Notes under the pieces: model-generated
The model's input: only the letters and a program-made list of their open reading frames with translations
Databases searched by the model: none
What the model was told of the DNA's origin: nothing
In this document: in pieces, positions 28,001-34,162 of the stretch
How positions within the stretch are numbered: the stretch's first letter is position 1
How the letters are laid out: each line of letters starts with the position of its first letter
Made by a program: the position numbers and the translations under genes
Assembly (NCBI GenBank): GCA_963082975.1
Contig: OY720345.1
Location: forward strand, 18,502,491 to 18,566,490
DNA: 64,000 bases
From: Labia minor
Taxonomy: Eukaryota; Arthropoda; Insecta; Dermaptera; Spongiphoridae
Reading direction: 5' to 3'

Positions 28001-31000
28001 GGCAGACCCCGACCTAAATTTCTAATACAAATAAAAGGTCTTTAAAATTAATTAATCGGAACTGAACCGAAAACCGAAAACCGAAAAAACCGGTATTTTT
28101 GCCGGAACGAAAACCGGAACTGAACTGATATTTTTTTTTTTATTGAACCGGAACGAAAACCGAAACGAAAAAAATAACGGTTCGAAGCCCTGATTGAAAT
28201 GCCCAGTCCCAAGAGCACTAAATGTCCAGGGGGCCAAAATTGATAAGTACGGCCGTTTATGTATTTATGTATTCTTTGCATACATTGCTTAATCTAAAGC
28301 AATTTTCTTTCGGGAGCAGTTTTCATTACATTAATTAAACGTAATAAAAAATAATAATATTCATATAAATAAACACATAATAATTTAAGAGCAGATTAGT
28401 TTTTTTAGTTCCTTAAAAAAGTTGTTTTTACGGACATCGAACCATTTAGTTTGCAACTATTCAAAGAATGCTTTGGTAAAATTTATTCAAATTGATTAAT
28501 TTTTCAATAATATTTAAAAAGTAAATAAATTAAAAAAAAAATTGTAATCTTTTTGAAAATTATTTGATTGATTTTGTAATTAATATTTAATAATATTATT
28601 ATTAATTAGTAATTAATTGATTATTTGTAAATTCATATTTTAATATAGAATTTCTTTTAATAATTATTTAAAAAATTTTCATAATGCTTGATTATTCTTA
28701 ATAAATTAAATTGAATTCATTATAAAACTGATTTCCATTTCAACATAAAAATATTTACAATTTAAATGAAAACCCTAAAATTTTTTCATTGAAATTTTGA
28801 TAAATTATATTATTTTTCAATCAATTAAACTATTTAAAATAAATATATAAAATATTTAAAATTAAATTAAACACGATAGATAAGATCATAAGGTTTCTAA
28901 TCTTCTAATTAATAGGGCAAATAATAAAGAAACGTTTTATTTTTCAGGTATCTGCGATCGATCCCGATGATCCCAATACAGGCAATGGAATTATTCGATA
29001 CCAATTTTTAGATGAAGGTGGAGATCATAGTTCTTTTAAAATAGGTAAAAAAAAACACTAATTAATTTTTTAATTTATATTCGAATCACACTACTGAATT
29101 TGAATGCATTTCCTGTAAAATAGATTCAGCGAGTGGTTTGGTAACAACACGTAAAGCGTTGGATAGAGAGACAAAATCTGAATACACCCTAGCAGTGGTG
29201 GCCCACGATCTCGGTGATCCTCCTCAACAAGCAACTCGTCTATTAAAAATTGAAGTCACTGACGTAGATGATCATATCCCGGAATTTCTTCGTACAATCG
29301 TCTGTAATAAATTTATTAATTTCAAATAGAAAAAAGGACTTATTCTTCTTTATTTTTCTAGAGTGAAACTCCTTTAGAATTTACTGTACCTGAAGAAGTT
29401 GAATTAGAAACTGAAGTTGGTACTATTCAAGCATTTGATGCTGATGTTGGTGAAAATGCTGAAATCGATTATTTAATTACTTGTAAGTTATACGAATACT
29501 TTTTGTTTTAAATTCATGTTTTTTTAGATTCATTTTATCAAGAAATATTAGATAATTTTTATATAATTAATTTATTTAATAATTATAAATTGAACTAATT
29601 TAAATCTTCTCTCATAAATAAGGAATTCCAAGAGGGTTTATCACTTTTCAATTTTTTTAAATTAAAATAAAAACAAATTTGTTAATGTTAATAAACAATT
29701 AACTAATATTTAAATTCTGAACATCATTTTTCATAAGAGATTTGTATAATAAAATTCTATATAAATTGTTTCATTTAAAATTTTCTACTATATATGTATT
29801 TCACTTTAGAAAATATGGCAATTTTATATTTTTGTTTATTTAATAATCCATTTAAGCGAAAATATTACCAAGTCGTTAGCACCTGAATAGAAACTCAATT
29901 ATAATATTTGGTTATGATCGGTTTTACCGTTTGACTGGAATTTTGTTCTGCCCCAACCACACACACACACAGACACATACGTCAACGGGCTACTTTTTTA
30001 GAATCAGAATGACTTGAAACGTGGAGATATGTGAAAAAACGTGGAGATATGTGAAAAAACGTGGAGATTTGTGAAAAAATGCATACCGGAAATGAATTGT
30101 AATTTCAAGTCCATTACTCTCAAAAAACTTAGAAACTTTTTTCGATAAGTAAAGTTTTTGAAAAGTAAAGAAAACGCTTAAAATTATTATTATTATTTAT
30201 ATTATTATTATTATTATAATTATTGGTTTGTTTTTTTTTGTGTTAAGCACAGAGTTTCAATTCCCTCTTGTACGGGCTAAAAGTCAAGTCAAGGAAGCTT
30301 GTTTAGCTCTGACTCAAAAAGGAATTATTATTTATTATTATTATTACGAGAATTTGCCATTACCAAGAAAATAAATTGTAGAATTACTCCTTTGGTCTTA
30401 AAAAATGCTCAGGGTACAAAATACTATAGTATTATATTAAATAATACTAAAGTTGATATTATTTCAATTTATACCTCTACTTACTAATTAAAAATTTAAA
30501 TAATATAACCTACAATTTAATAATTATTTCCAATTTTTTCAGATGGTAATGAAGCCAATATTTTCAATTTAACTCGTACAGAGGATAATAAAGCAGTTGT
30601 TCGAGTTGTGAAACGTTTAGACCGTGAAATAACACCAGAACATCTTTTAACAATTAAAGCATTCAAAAGAAGTGCACGTCCATTGAGTCTTCGAAAAACC
30701 TGCAGGTAATTTAATTCAGAATGGATTCGAATGTATAATATAAATTAAAAAATTCCTAAGATATTAAAAATCAAATATTTCATTTTTTTTTGTTTCAGGA
30801 TATGTCTGAAAGACAAATAAAAATTAAAGTGGAGGATGTCGATGATAATGGGCCACAATTTGAAAAGAATAACATTACTATTGGTATGAATATTTGTTTG
30901 TTTTGTTTTTAATGTGTGTGATTTATTTAATAATTTTTATTCTAATATTCTATTTTTATTATTGAATTTAATCTCAGGAGTGCGTGTCAATGTTCCCGTT

Positions 31001-33199
31001 GATACGCCTTTAGTGATTCTACATGCATCGGATATTGATGAAGATTCAGAGCCGATTACTTACTCTTTAGGTGAGACCATTTATACTTCATTGGCGCCCT
31101 CAGTAATGGACACCGTTCGTCATAATCCAGAAGAGCCACCTTTTGTAGTGGGTATCACCTCGGGAGAAATTCGAACTGCCAATGATATGCATCCCTACGT
31201 GGATGGCTATTTTGAATTAGAGGTAACTTTTGGAAATTCACTTTTGACCCAATTACTTATTTATTTGATATATCTGTAAATAAAAATATATTTGATGTAG
31301 TATAAATAAATCCAATATATTTTTCCATGAAATTGAAAGCTTCAATTACCTAATTAGAATGATCCGATTTAGGTCAAATATGCGCCGTTTTGTTTGATAA
31401 CTTATTATCAATCTGAAGAAAATTTCATTATGCTTCTCTCATAGAAGTCCTTGTCTTTATTTGCAAAAAATTGAGACAGTCGATTTTCTTAAACCTATCT
31501 TGAAGCAAATTTTCCAAAAGCAAAATTCTTCGTCATAGACAGGAACAGAAGTTAATCAATTGGTGCTAGGTCCGGACTATAATGGGGATGCATAAGAACC
31601 TCCCAAATTGGCCGTCAAAATGGTGCATCTTTGACATGGAAACGAAATCGTCGAAAACGACGCTTTTACAGTATCATGGCCATATCCACATTTTCAACCG
31701 CCTGGCTTGCTTTTATCGAAGAAAAACTGTAAAATATAGCGTATTTTATCTTTACTAGTTTCTATTGTTGACGCGCGCTCAAACAAAACTGAGTTAACTA
31801 ATCTCAAAATTGTCCTAACAGTTTGTTTACTACAAAATCTCATCTTTCTAACGCCTTCTAGTGAAACCTGATTGGAGTTATACAACACTAGATAACTAAA
31901 ACCATCTATCAGAAAAATAATGGATTTCTTTTTACTAAATACTTCTTTATATTCTAAAAAACATCATTAATATTAAAATAATAGCATATTTTTGAAGATC
32001 AAAAGATCTATCTGAACTATCTATTCATGTTTTTTTAGGTTCTTGGCAATAATTCGATTCACCCACATCATATAGCTCGAGCATTAGTTCGTATATTCGT
32101 ATTACGTGATCGAGATCTTCTCAAATTTGTATTTGGTAAACCCCCGGTGGACGTTCGCCGTACGTTAGATTCTTTCAGTCGTGAAGTGGCAGAGGCTCTC
32201 CTTCTTCCTGTTAGTGTCAACGTCTACGATGCACAATTTCACTCGAAATCAGATGGCTCGTTGGATTACAGTGCAACAGGTTCCTGTTTTCAAGTGGTAG
32301 GTCAGGCAGAAGCTTACGATCTCGCCGATATGGAGGCGCTTTTACAGGACGAACAAAACGTCAGACTCCAAAATATTTATGAGAAATATCATGTTCAAGG
32401 AGTTCAAGTAAGTTCAATACTCAATTTCACATTCATATTCGTTCTCTGTTCAATTATTATTTAATATTTTTTATCAAAATATTATTAAATTAGTTTTGTT
32501 CAGCAAAAATTGCATATTTCAAATGTTGAGGGATTTTTCTTAGCCATTAATTATTTATATCCCATGAAAAATTATCAGTATGAATTGTTAATTTGTTTTT
32601 CTTTTCTAAATTATTAGATACTTTCCTTCTACCATTAAGTACATGGAACACCGAGCTATCGCTCGACCCTTTAAAAAATATTGATATTCAATTCTTTAAT
32701 TATTTATTACAATTATTAAATGTTACATCATTGCATCAATCTGATTAAAATGAATGGAACTTGGGGTCCTCAATAACAATAAATAATATTTTAGTGAAAA
32801 AATATTAAAAATTATAGCACTATCTAAAAATTATTTAATAAAAAAACAATGAATAAATAAATATAAATTATTAATTTAATAAAAAATAAACGCGAAAATA
32901 GATAAAAAAACATATAAAATTAACTAATAAAAATTTATAGACAACAGATTAAAAAATTATTGTTAAAATATCATAAATAAACTTACAAGTTTGCAAAACA
33001 AATAAATTTTAGATTTTTTTTGGTGATTTTTTTTTTCATTTGTAATGTCCTATAAATTTAAATTAAGAAAAAACTAATGAAGATGATTTTCTCCAGGCTG
33101 AAACCAATACAGATCGATTTGTCTTTGTAAATATTATCTATGGTGTGAATTTCAAAAAAATCCTTCGAGAGGTTAATTAATAAATTAATTCAAAAATAT

Positions 33200-33258
<59 letters not shown>

Positions 33259-33885
33259 TTTTGCTAATATAATAAGATAAGATAAGATAAAATAAGATAT
33301 TAAAAAAAAAGTATTAAAATTAATAAAAAGAGAAAAGGAAATCATTTTTGATTAGAATGTAACATTTTTTCTTTAAATAAAAATTTTTATTTTTTTTTTC
33401 ATGAATTAATTTTCAATTATAGAGATGTGCTCCAGCAATTGCTGCCGCTGGAACTTCTTGGATTCAACTTCTAGTCTTAATAATTGGTGCATTTATAGGA
33501 CTTGGCGCTCTTTTAGCAGGAATTACTACTTGTTTTCTTTATGGAAGGTAAATGAAAACAAATACACATAAATTAAAACAAAAAAAAAAAACAAAATAAA
33601 CATAATTAAAATATTAATTTGTTGATTGATAGATATAAGCGTCTTGTGCGTCGGAGTATACGAAGAAATTCGGTTGCTCGCCCTCCCGGTTCCTACATCG
33701 CATCCACTCTCGTCTCTCATCACGGAATGCCACCAGGCACCATTGTAATGGGCCCACCAAGTGCGATGACCCCCTCAGAAGGTCCACGAATGTACGAGTG
33801 GGGGCCACCGGAAGGATCAGTGATGCCTGCCTCGGTCCTCCTTGACAATCGATCCTACCAATCCCTTCCAAGAGGACACCGGTAG
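769..33885 (+). CDS. Cad89D: Large cadherin, probable Cadherin-89D (25 coding exons)
   Basis: This is a calcium-dependent adhesion receptor at the plasma membrane. Exons: 769-1087, 8814-9082, 12778-13005, 15616-15840, 18117-18506, 21813-22077, 22773-22966, 23042-23246, 23323-23563, 24273-24490, 24624-24922, 24989-25243, 25318-25431, 25736-25988, 26061-26276, 26429-26688, 28948-29044, 29124-29299, 29362-29482, 30543-30705, 30799-30883, 30978-31222, 32039-32407, 33423-33547 and 33633-33885. Together they give about 1,860 residues. Residues 1-25 form a signal peptide. About 13 cadherin repeats follow, with linkers such as DVNDNAPQF, DANDNSPVF, DVNDNRPRF, DINDNTPIF and DVDDNGPQF. Then come a degenerate repeat, a membrane-adjacent domain, a helix near residues 1748-1775 and an 84-residue tail. 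Splice phases agree throughout except at 30705/30799, where one base is missing. The Cad89D identity is from memory (about 0.55). The repeat number argues against Cad99C/PCDH15, which has 11 repeats. Confidence 0.92.
1110..1991 (-). repeat. Repeat family A, copy 1
   Basis: It opens with CCAGAGATAGTATTGCGATC at about 1118 and ends CAAATTTGCGAGATAGTCGA. Shared internal blocks include CACATGATTAAAAATTGTAT and the GAATCGCTGAAAGT block. It has no coding capacity and sits just downstream of the exon 1 donor. Confidence 0.75.
3205..4146 (+). repeat. Repeat family B, copy 1
   Basis: The 5' part is TTATTATACTAGCAAAAATT followed by AAATTCACACCATAGATAAT. The 3' end has the hairpin CGAGC-GATA-GCTCG followed by GTGTTCC. 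It is longer than the other copies, with an AT-rich middle. Confidence 0.65.
4800..5075 (-). mobile_element. Penelope-like/hammerhead-type vestige (tentative)
   Basis: Read on the minus strand, 4830-4880 contains GGCTCTTGAGAATGGGTGCC followed by GAAACGTTGAGAC. That is the stem II plus GAAAC half of a hammerhead fold as found at ends of Penelope-like elements. The matching CTGATGA core is replaced by CTAAATAAA, so it would be inactive. No reverse transcriptase is present nearby. Confidence 0.35.
5080..5613 (+). repeat. Repeat family B, copy 2
   Basis: It carries the shared blocks TTGTATTTTTGAAATATTAAA, the GGTTTCAGCCTCGG block and TTTTTTCTTA, and ends GAGGCTCGGTGAACCAGGTA. An internal partial duplication of the middle module is visible around 5385-5480. 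Confidence 0.6.
6160..7061. repeat. Repeat family A, head-to-head composite copy
   Basis: A forward half (from CTATCTCGCCAGATTATGAT) runs to about 6590 and is joined to an inverted half (TTCCGGTACTTTCAGCGATT onwards). The distal end is GGGAGATAGTAGAGTGGAG. A CA-rich tract lies at 6825-6853. Confidence 0.65.
8204..8733. repeat. Palindromic foldback element, family C, copy 1
   Basis: The left end is GGTAATTGTTTACAAAAACG and the right end is its inverse. The arms continue through CTTCAGGAATTTGGATAAAA and the AAATAGCAAATGGG/TAGAAGCG region, making nearly the whole 530 bp self-complementary. There is no open frame of note. Confidence 0.75.
8814..9082 (+). CDS. Cadherin exon 2: end of repeat 1, start of repeat 2
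   Basis: The acceptor is TTGACAG, phase 1; the split codon gives Asp. It encodes LDVNDNAPQF, a full calcium-binding linker, and DRDGGVNGDI of repeat 2. The Cys pair in ECIGQDQDTCD is unusual for a cadherin repeat. The donor is ATCAAG|GTAACA. Confidence 0.9.
9454..9755. mobile_element. hAT MITE with 8-bp target-site duplication
   Basis: The left end is CAGTGGTTCTCAACC and the right end GGTTGAGAATCACTA, inverted with one terminal substitution. The flanks are ATATAATC at 9446-9453 and ATATAATC at 9756-9763, a perfect 8-bp duplication as expected of hAT elements. No transposase is present. Confidence 0.85.
9909..10205 (-). repeat. Repeat family D, partial copy
   Basis: It begins with the inverse of the GCCGGCAGCAT motif and contains AACAAAACAAAATTTTAAA and AATGAAATTAGTTACAAATT. 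These are shared with copies at about 22164-22400 and 63618-63945. Confidence 0.5.
11352..12480 (-). mobile_element. Mariner relic with internal tandem duplication
   Basis: The terminal inverted repeats are CGAGGTTTATTCAACAG at the left and the inverse of TTGATCAGACCTTG at the right, flanked by TA at 11350-11351 and 12481-12482. On the minus strand two broken frames encode the C-terminal catalytic part of a Tc1/mariner transposase (HHDNAPAHTS, then YSPDLAP). Segment 11555-11870 and segment 11871-12186 are diverged direct copies of each other, so the region is present twice. Frames are broken and no complete transposase remains. Confidence 0.88.
12778..13005 (+). CDS. Cadherin exon 3: repeat 2
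   Basis: Acceptor ATTGTAG|GTGGCG, phase 0; donor CCGCAG|GTATCT. It encodes LDYESRAGYTLTLRAID and the weakened linker LDIQDQPPLF, which lacks the usual second Asn/Asp of DxNDN. Confidence 0.9.
13263..13988. mobile_element. hAT-type non-autonomous element
   Basis: The left end CAGGGATTCCCAA and right end TTGGGAAACTCTG are inverted. The 8-bp flanks ATATAAAT and GTGTAAAT match at 6 of 8, suggesting an older insertion. The interior has no transposase. Confidence 0.65.
14191..14848. mobile_element. hAT MITE with 8-bp duplication and nested SINE
   Basis: The left end CAGTGATTCTCAACC and right end GGTTGAGAATTACTG are flanked by ATATAGAG on both sides (14183-14190 and 14849-14856). It is related to the copy at 9454 but is interrupted by a tRNA-type SINE. 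Confidence 0.85.
14519..14772 (-). mobile_element. tRNA-derived SINE nested in a hAT MITE
   Basis: The minus strand starts GGAGGCAGCTAGCCGAGAGT, which is A-box-like. It continues to GCGTTCGATTCCAAC, a good RNA polymerase III B box, then a body ending in GGGAGACGCCACCTTAAG. Similar AATTTRAACTTTM sequences flank it, consistent with a target duplication. Its anticodon stem is not canonical, so it is not a functional tRNA gene. Confidence 0.65.
15616..15840 (+). CDS. Cadherin exon 4: repeat 3
   Basis: Acceptor GATTTTTAG, phase 0; donor ATTACG|GTATTT. It encodes VLLVRARDGDSGDP and TTDRPIDREHP, the body of the third repeat. Confidence 0.88.
16056..16228. mobile_element. Mariner end fragment
   Basis: It matches the right-hand ends of the elements at 11352-12480 and 51260-52095: ACGTGACTA and AATGGCTGATAATGTCAAC, ending AAATTCAAAATTCACC and TTTGAACAGACTTC. 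Only about 170 bp survives. Confidence 0.7.
17040..17740 (+). mobile_element. LINE (non-LTR) reverse-transcriptase C-terminus, broken
   Basis: Across several frames it reads VGLEINSAKTKNLV, NLGSVITKDNNIREEFKARL, IVLYGCETWSM, NRILRSIYGPK, EWRRLHNEELHDLY and RLRWAGHMARMGEKRLA. This is the conserved C-terminal part of arthropod non-LTR retrotransposon polyproteins. At least two frameshifts and early stops make it a dead fragment. Confidence 0.88.
18117..18506 (+). CDS. Cadherin exon 5: end of repeat 3 and most of repeat 4
   Basis: Acceptor TTTCTTCAG, phase 0; donor ACTACG|GTAATT. It encodes DVDDLLPVFNRREF and SEDIGIDTPLPG, followed by VSDGDVGDNA. This is the largest single coding exon of the gene, at 390 bp. 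Confidence 0.92.
18507..21812. other. Cadherin intron 5
   Basis: It holds a palindromic family A element (18736-19466) and fragments of other short repeats. Related blocks near 19690-19860 and 20440-20570 share CAAAATTGRYTGWRACGAT, and CACGGACATTGAAAAAAG at 20390-20410 looks like a hAT remnant. No exon-like sequence is seen. Confidence 0.7.
18736..19466. repeat. Palindromic family A element
   Basis: It starts AGCTGGAGTGTCTCCACTCG and ends with the near-exact inverse. The arms run inward through CTATCTCGCAATTTGAATTG to a centre near 19020-19030, so two family A halves are fused head to head. Confidence 0.82.
21813..22077 (+). CDS. Cadherin exon 6: end of repeat 4, start of repeat 5
   Basis: Acceptor GTTGTTGCAG, phase 0; donor CACGAG|GTTAAT, phase 1. 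It encodes LADANDNSPVFELGLF, REDAPAGSLI and ASDRDSGLFG, all textbook cadherin motifs. Confidence 0.92.
22078..22772. other. Cadherin intron 6 with a family D repeat
   Basis: About 22164-22400 is a family D repeat running from TTTCCGTCGTATGTATATGA to GCCGCCGGCAGCATATGATG. The same start recurs at 63618. Nothing else is recognised. Confidence 0.6.
22773..22966 (+). CDS. Cadherin exon 7: repeat 5 end
   Basis: Acceptor CAATTTAG, phase 1; donor GTTAAG|GTATGA. It encodes LDYESQQSYTLTFEAKDGG and the calcium-binding linker LEDVNDNRPRF, then the start of repeat 6. Confidence 0.92.
23042..23246 (+). CDS. Cadherin exon 8: repeat 6
   Basis: Acceptor ATAATAG, phase 0; donor TTTAG|GTAATA, phase 1. It encodes ARDIDGPQQGGGIVRYQL, DPDTGEITIR and FSVRATDLG. 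The 75-bp intron before it is one of the shortest in the gene. Confidence 0.92.
23323..23563 (+). CDS. Cadherin exon 9: end of repeat 6, start of repeat 7
   Basis: Acceptor TATATAG, phase 1; donor CAGCA|GTAAGT, phase 2. It encodes GNPPLSSEARVLIRV. The linker is GIPGNQRPIF rather than DxNDNxP, so calcium binding at this joint is probably weakened. Then ATDPDGQNSKLIYRI. Confidence 0.9.
23732..24040. mobile_element. hAT MITE with 8-bp duplication, in cadherin intron 9
   Basis: The left end is CAGTGGTTCCCAAAC and the right end GAGAATCACTG. CTTTACGT occurs immediately on both sides (23724-23731 and 24041-24048). GCGCCCCCT motifs occur inside. The rest of the intron (23564-24272) shows nothing else. 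Confidence 0.85.
24273..24490 (+). CDS. Cadherin exon 10: repeat 7
   Basis: Acceptor GTTGCTAG, phase 2; donor CGATAG|GTAAAT, phase 1. It encodes SGLITVSPDARLDLET, VIVHAIDSGVP and VNDVNNKPPHF. Confidence 0.92.
24624..24922 (+). CDS. Cadherin exon 11: repeat 8
   Basis: Acceptor TTTTTTAG, phase 1; donor ATTCAG|GTATTT, phase 0. It encodes VKAFDPDTNSLLNYTI, FKLNSTSGELRVA and LTIEARDLNARDGPD. Confidence 0.92.
24989..25243 (+). CDS. Cadherin exon 12: repeat 8-9 boundary and repeat 9
   Basis: Acceptor GATGTTTAG; donor ATTAAG|GTAACA, phase 0. It encodes AYSERNPVFTNSGWSATD, a linker lacking the DxNDN acidic residues, then IPEEMIVGETILTLTARD and LDYETMPIK. Confidence 0.9.
25318..25431 (+). CDS. Cadherin exon 13: end of repeat 9
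   Basis: A small exon between TTATTATAG and AAAT|GTAAGT, phase 0. It encodes SFQVRADSEDEDRKTE and the linker IQDINDNTPIFERN. Confidence 0.9.
25736..25988 (+). CDS. Cadherin exon 14: repeat 10
   Basis: Acceptor TATAAAAG; donor CCAAG|GTAAGG, phase 1. It encodes LESAVYPHEVVTVRATDLDA, FQVNETTGVVGLARNATLDR and VLVVAFDTPQG. The preceding intron (25432-25735) holds nothing recognisable. Confidence 0.92.
26061..26276 (+). CDS. Cadherin exon 15: end of repeat 10, start of repeat 11
   Basis: Acceptor TGGATTAG, phase 1; donor CTCAAG|GTAAAT, phase 1. It encodes VEVEDVNDNAPRMTREKY, VAENVPVRSLVL and ATDPDLGLAGQVQYEL. Confidence 0.92.
26429..26688 (+). CDS. Cadherin exon 16: repeat 11, start of repeat 12
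   Basis: Acceptor TTTTTGCAG, phase 1; donor TTTCAG|GTATGT. It encodes GLFQIDSISGQVMTKKPL, LVVRASDQAAEHS, the atypical linker GDVQPNDGVPTFTHP and VAENSLIGSPVFQ. Confidence 0.92.
26689..28947. other. Cadherin intron 16, containing nested transposons
   Basis: A hAT element occupies 27018-28192. It appears to have landed in an older repeat whose remains flank it: GGGGCGCC-rich sequence around 26830-26885, and CCAGGGGGCC to TACGGCCG around 28225-28257. The remainder (28300-28940) is AT-rich with no signal. Confidence 0.65.
27018..28192 (+). mobile_element. hAT transposon, internally deleted, with transposase C-terminus
   Basis: The terminal inverted repeats CAGGGCTTCGAACCG and CGGTTCGAAGCCCTG are flanked by ATTGAAAT at 27010-27017 and 28193-28200, a perfect 8-bp duplication. 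Subterminal arms are rich in ACCGAAAACC repeats. An open frame at 27477-27728 encodes the hAT C-terminal dimerisation region (HLYKIAMVVLGATATQVSVE, then RAFSGLKFILRDNRNSLN and LEDILIIRGN). The N-terminal and catalytic parts are missing, so it cannot move on its own. Confidence 0.92.
28948..29044 (+). CDS. Cadherin exon 17: repeat 12 N-terminal part
   Basis: Acceptor ATTTTTCAG, phase 0; donor AAATAG|GTAAAA, phase 1. It encodes VSAIDPDDPNTGNGIIRYQF and DEGGDHSSFKI. Confidence 0.9.
29124..29299 (+). CDS. Cadherin exon 18: repeat 12 C-terminal part
   Basis: Acceptor GTAAAATAG, phase 1. It encodes DSASGLVTTRKALDRET, VVAHDLGDPPQQA and VTDVDDHIPEFLRTI. The only phase-compatible donor I find is ATC|GTCTGT, a weak site. 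The stronger-looking TCT|GTAATA four bases later would put TAG in frame at the next exon. Confidence 0.8.
29362..29482 (+). CDS. Cadherin exon 19: repeat 13 start
   Basis: Acceptor TTTTTCTAG, phase 0; donor ATTACTT|GTAAGT, phase 1. It encodes SETPLEFTVPEEVELETEVG and AFDADVGENAEIDYLIT. Confidence 0.88.
29483..30542. other. Cadherin intron 19
   Basis: It contains a CA tract near 29957-29975 and a short tandem repeat of about 20 bp in three copies (CGTGGAGATATGTGAAAAAA, about 30018-30080). It also has a block (ACTTGAAACGTGGAGAT and the preceding TCAGAATG) whose inverse recurs at about 39485-39520. No gene is seen. Confidence 0.6.
30543..30705 (+). CDS. Cadherin exon 20: repeat 13 body
   Basis: Acceptor TTTTTTCAG, phase 1. 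It encodes YGNEANIFNLTRTEDNKAVV and VKRLDREITPEHLLTIKAF. The donor TGCAG|GTAATT leaves phase 2, but the next canonical exon needs phase 0. A one-base deletion in the five-A run near 30694-30698 would explain this. Confidence 0.78.
30799..30883 (+). CDS. Cadherin exon 21: end of repeat 13
   Basis: Canonical acceptor TTTGTTTCAG. It encodes DMSERQIKIKVEDVDDNGPQ in phase 0, an unmistakable cadherin linker. Donor ACTATTG|GTATGA, phase 1. From exon 20 as written, this frame is reached only if a cryptic acceptor at GAAAG|ACAAAT is used. Confidence 0.8.
30978..31222 (+). CDS. Cadherin exon 22: degenerate 14th repeat
   Basis: Acceptor AATCTCAG, phase 1; donor GAATTAGAG|GTAACT. It encodes VNVPVDTPLVILHASDIDED and ITSGEIRTANDMHPYVDGYF. 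It is cadherin-like but lacks a closing DxNDN linker, as is usual for the membrane-proximal repeat. Confidence 0.9.
31345..31930 (-). mobile_element. Mariner relic, internally deleted, in cadherin intron 22
   Basis: On the minus strand the N-terminal part reads KIRYILQFFFDKSK, the start of a mariner transposase helix-turn-helix region. It is followed after a deletion by frames reading MHPHYSPDLAP-like and TKNFAFGKFASR. It is a different lineage from the copies at 11352 and 51260. Stops interrupt it throughout. The rest of 31223-32038 has no features. Confidence 0.7.
32039..32407 (+). CDS. Cadherin exon 23: membrane-adjacent domain
   Basis: Acceptor TTTTTTTAG, phase 0; donor GTTCAA|GTAAGT. 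It encodes ARALVRIFVLRDRDLLKFVF, GKPPVDVRRTLDSF, VYDAQFHSKSDGSLDYSATG and QNVRLQNIYEKYHV. The pattern (LRDRDLLKFVF followed by a YD..DGSLD motif) is that of the ferredoxin-like membrane-adjacent domain of protocadherin-15-related cadherins. The family link is from memory. Confidence 0.92.
32408..33422. other. Cadherin intron 23 with a family B repeat and TA microsatellite
   Basis: A minus-strand family B copy spans about 32638-33300. It opens with the inverse hairpin ACCGAGCTATCGCTCGACCC and ends near GATAAGATAAGATAAAATAA. A pure TA run lies at about 33207-33254, inside that copy. Confidence 0.7.
33423..33547 (+). CDS. Cadherin exon 24: transmembrane helix
   Basis: Acceptor CAATTATAG, phase 0; donor GGAAG|GTAAAT, phase 2. 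It encodes RCAPAIAAAG, the end of the membrane-adjacent domain, and a hydrophobic helix WIQLLVLIIGAFIGLGALLA followed by GITTCFLYG. The Arg/Lys cluster in the next exon marks the cytoplasmic side. Confidence 0.93.
33633..33885 (+). CDS. Cadherin exon 25: cytoplasmic tail and stop
   Basis: Acceptor GATTGATAG, phase 2. It encodes the juxtamembrane basic cluster RYKRLVRRSIRRN, a Pro/Gly/Met-rich middle (PPGTIVMGPPSAM, MYEWGPPEGS) and the C-terminus DNRSYQSLPRGHR, then TAG at 33883. There is no beta-catenin-binding region as in classical cadherins and no obvious C-terminal PDZ ligand. Confidence 0.92.
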
Positions 33886-33974
33886 CCTCAGCTTTTGTAC
33901 AAATGTTAATATGTTTCTAATGCCATATCGTTAATTAAATTAATTTAATGAATTATCCGCTACGAACAAATCTA

Positions 33975-33980
33975 AATAAA
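33975..33980 (+). terminator. Polyadenylation signal of the cadherin gene
   Basis: AATAAA lies about 90 bases after the stop codon. Another AATAAA-like site lies near 34120. Confidence 0.55.
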
Positions 33981-34162
33981 AAAGTGATTAATCAACTCTC
34001 TGTATATAGTATTTATAGATAAGAATGCAAAAACTTATAATAGTATGTTTATTTTCAATATATATATATATAAATTTATTTATATTTTTAATATTTGTAA
34101 TTGATGTGAATAATTTTCAATAAAATAATTAATTTTTAATATATTAATATTTTCTAACCTTT

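Noticed and set aside
26689-28947. 27477-27728 as a host exon of the cadherin
   Set aside because: It encodes a hAT dimerisation domain and lies inside an element bounded by an exact 8-bp duplication.
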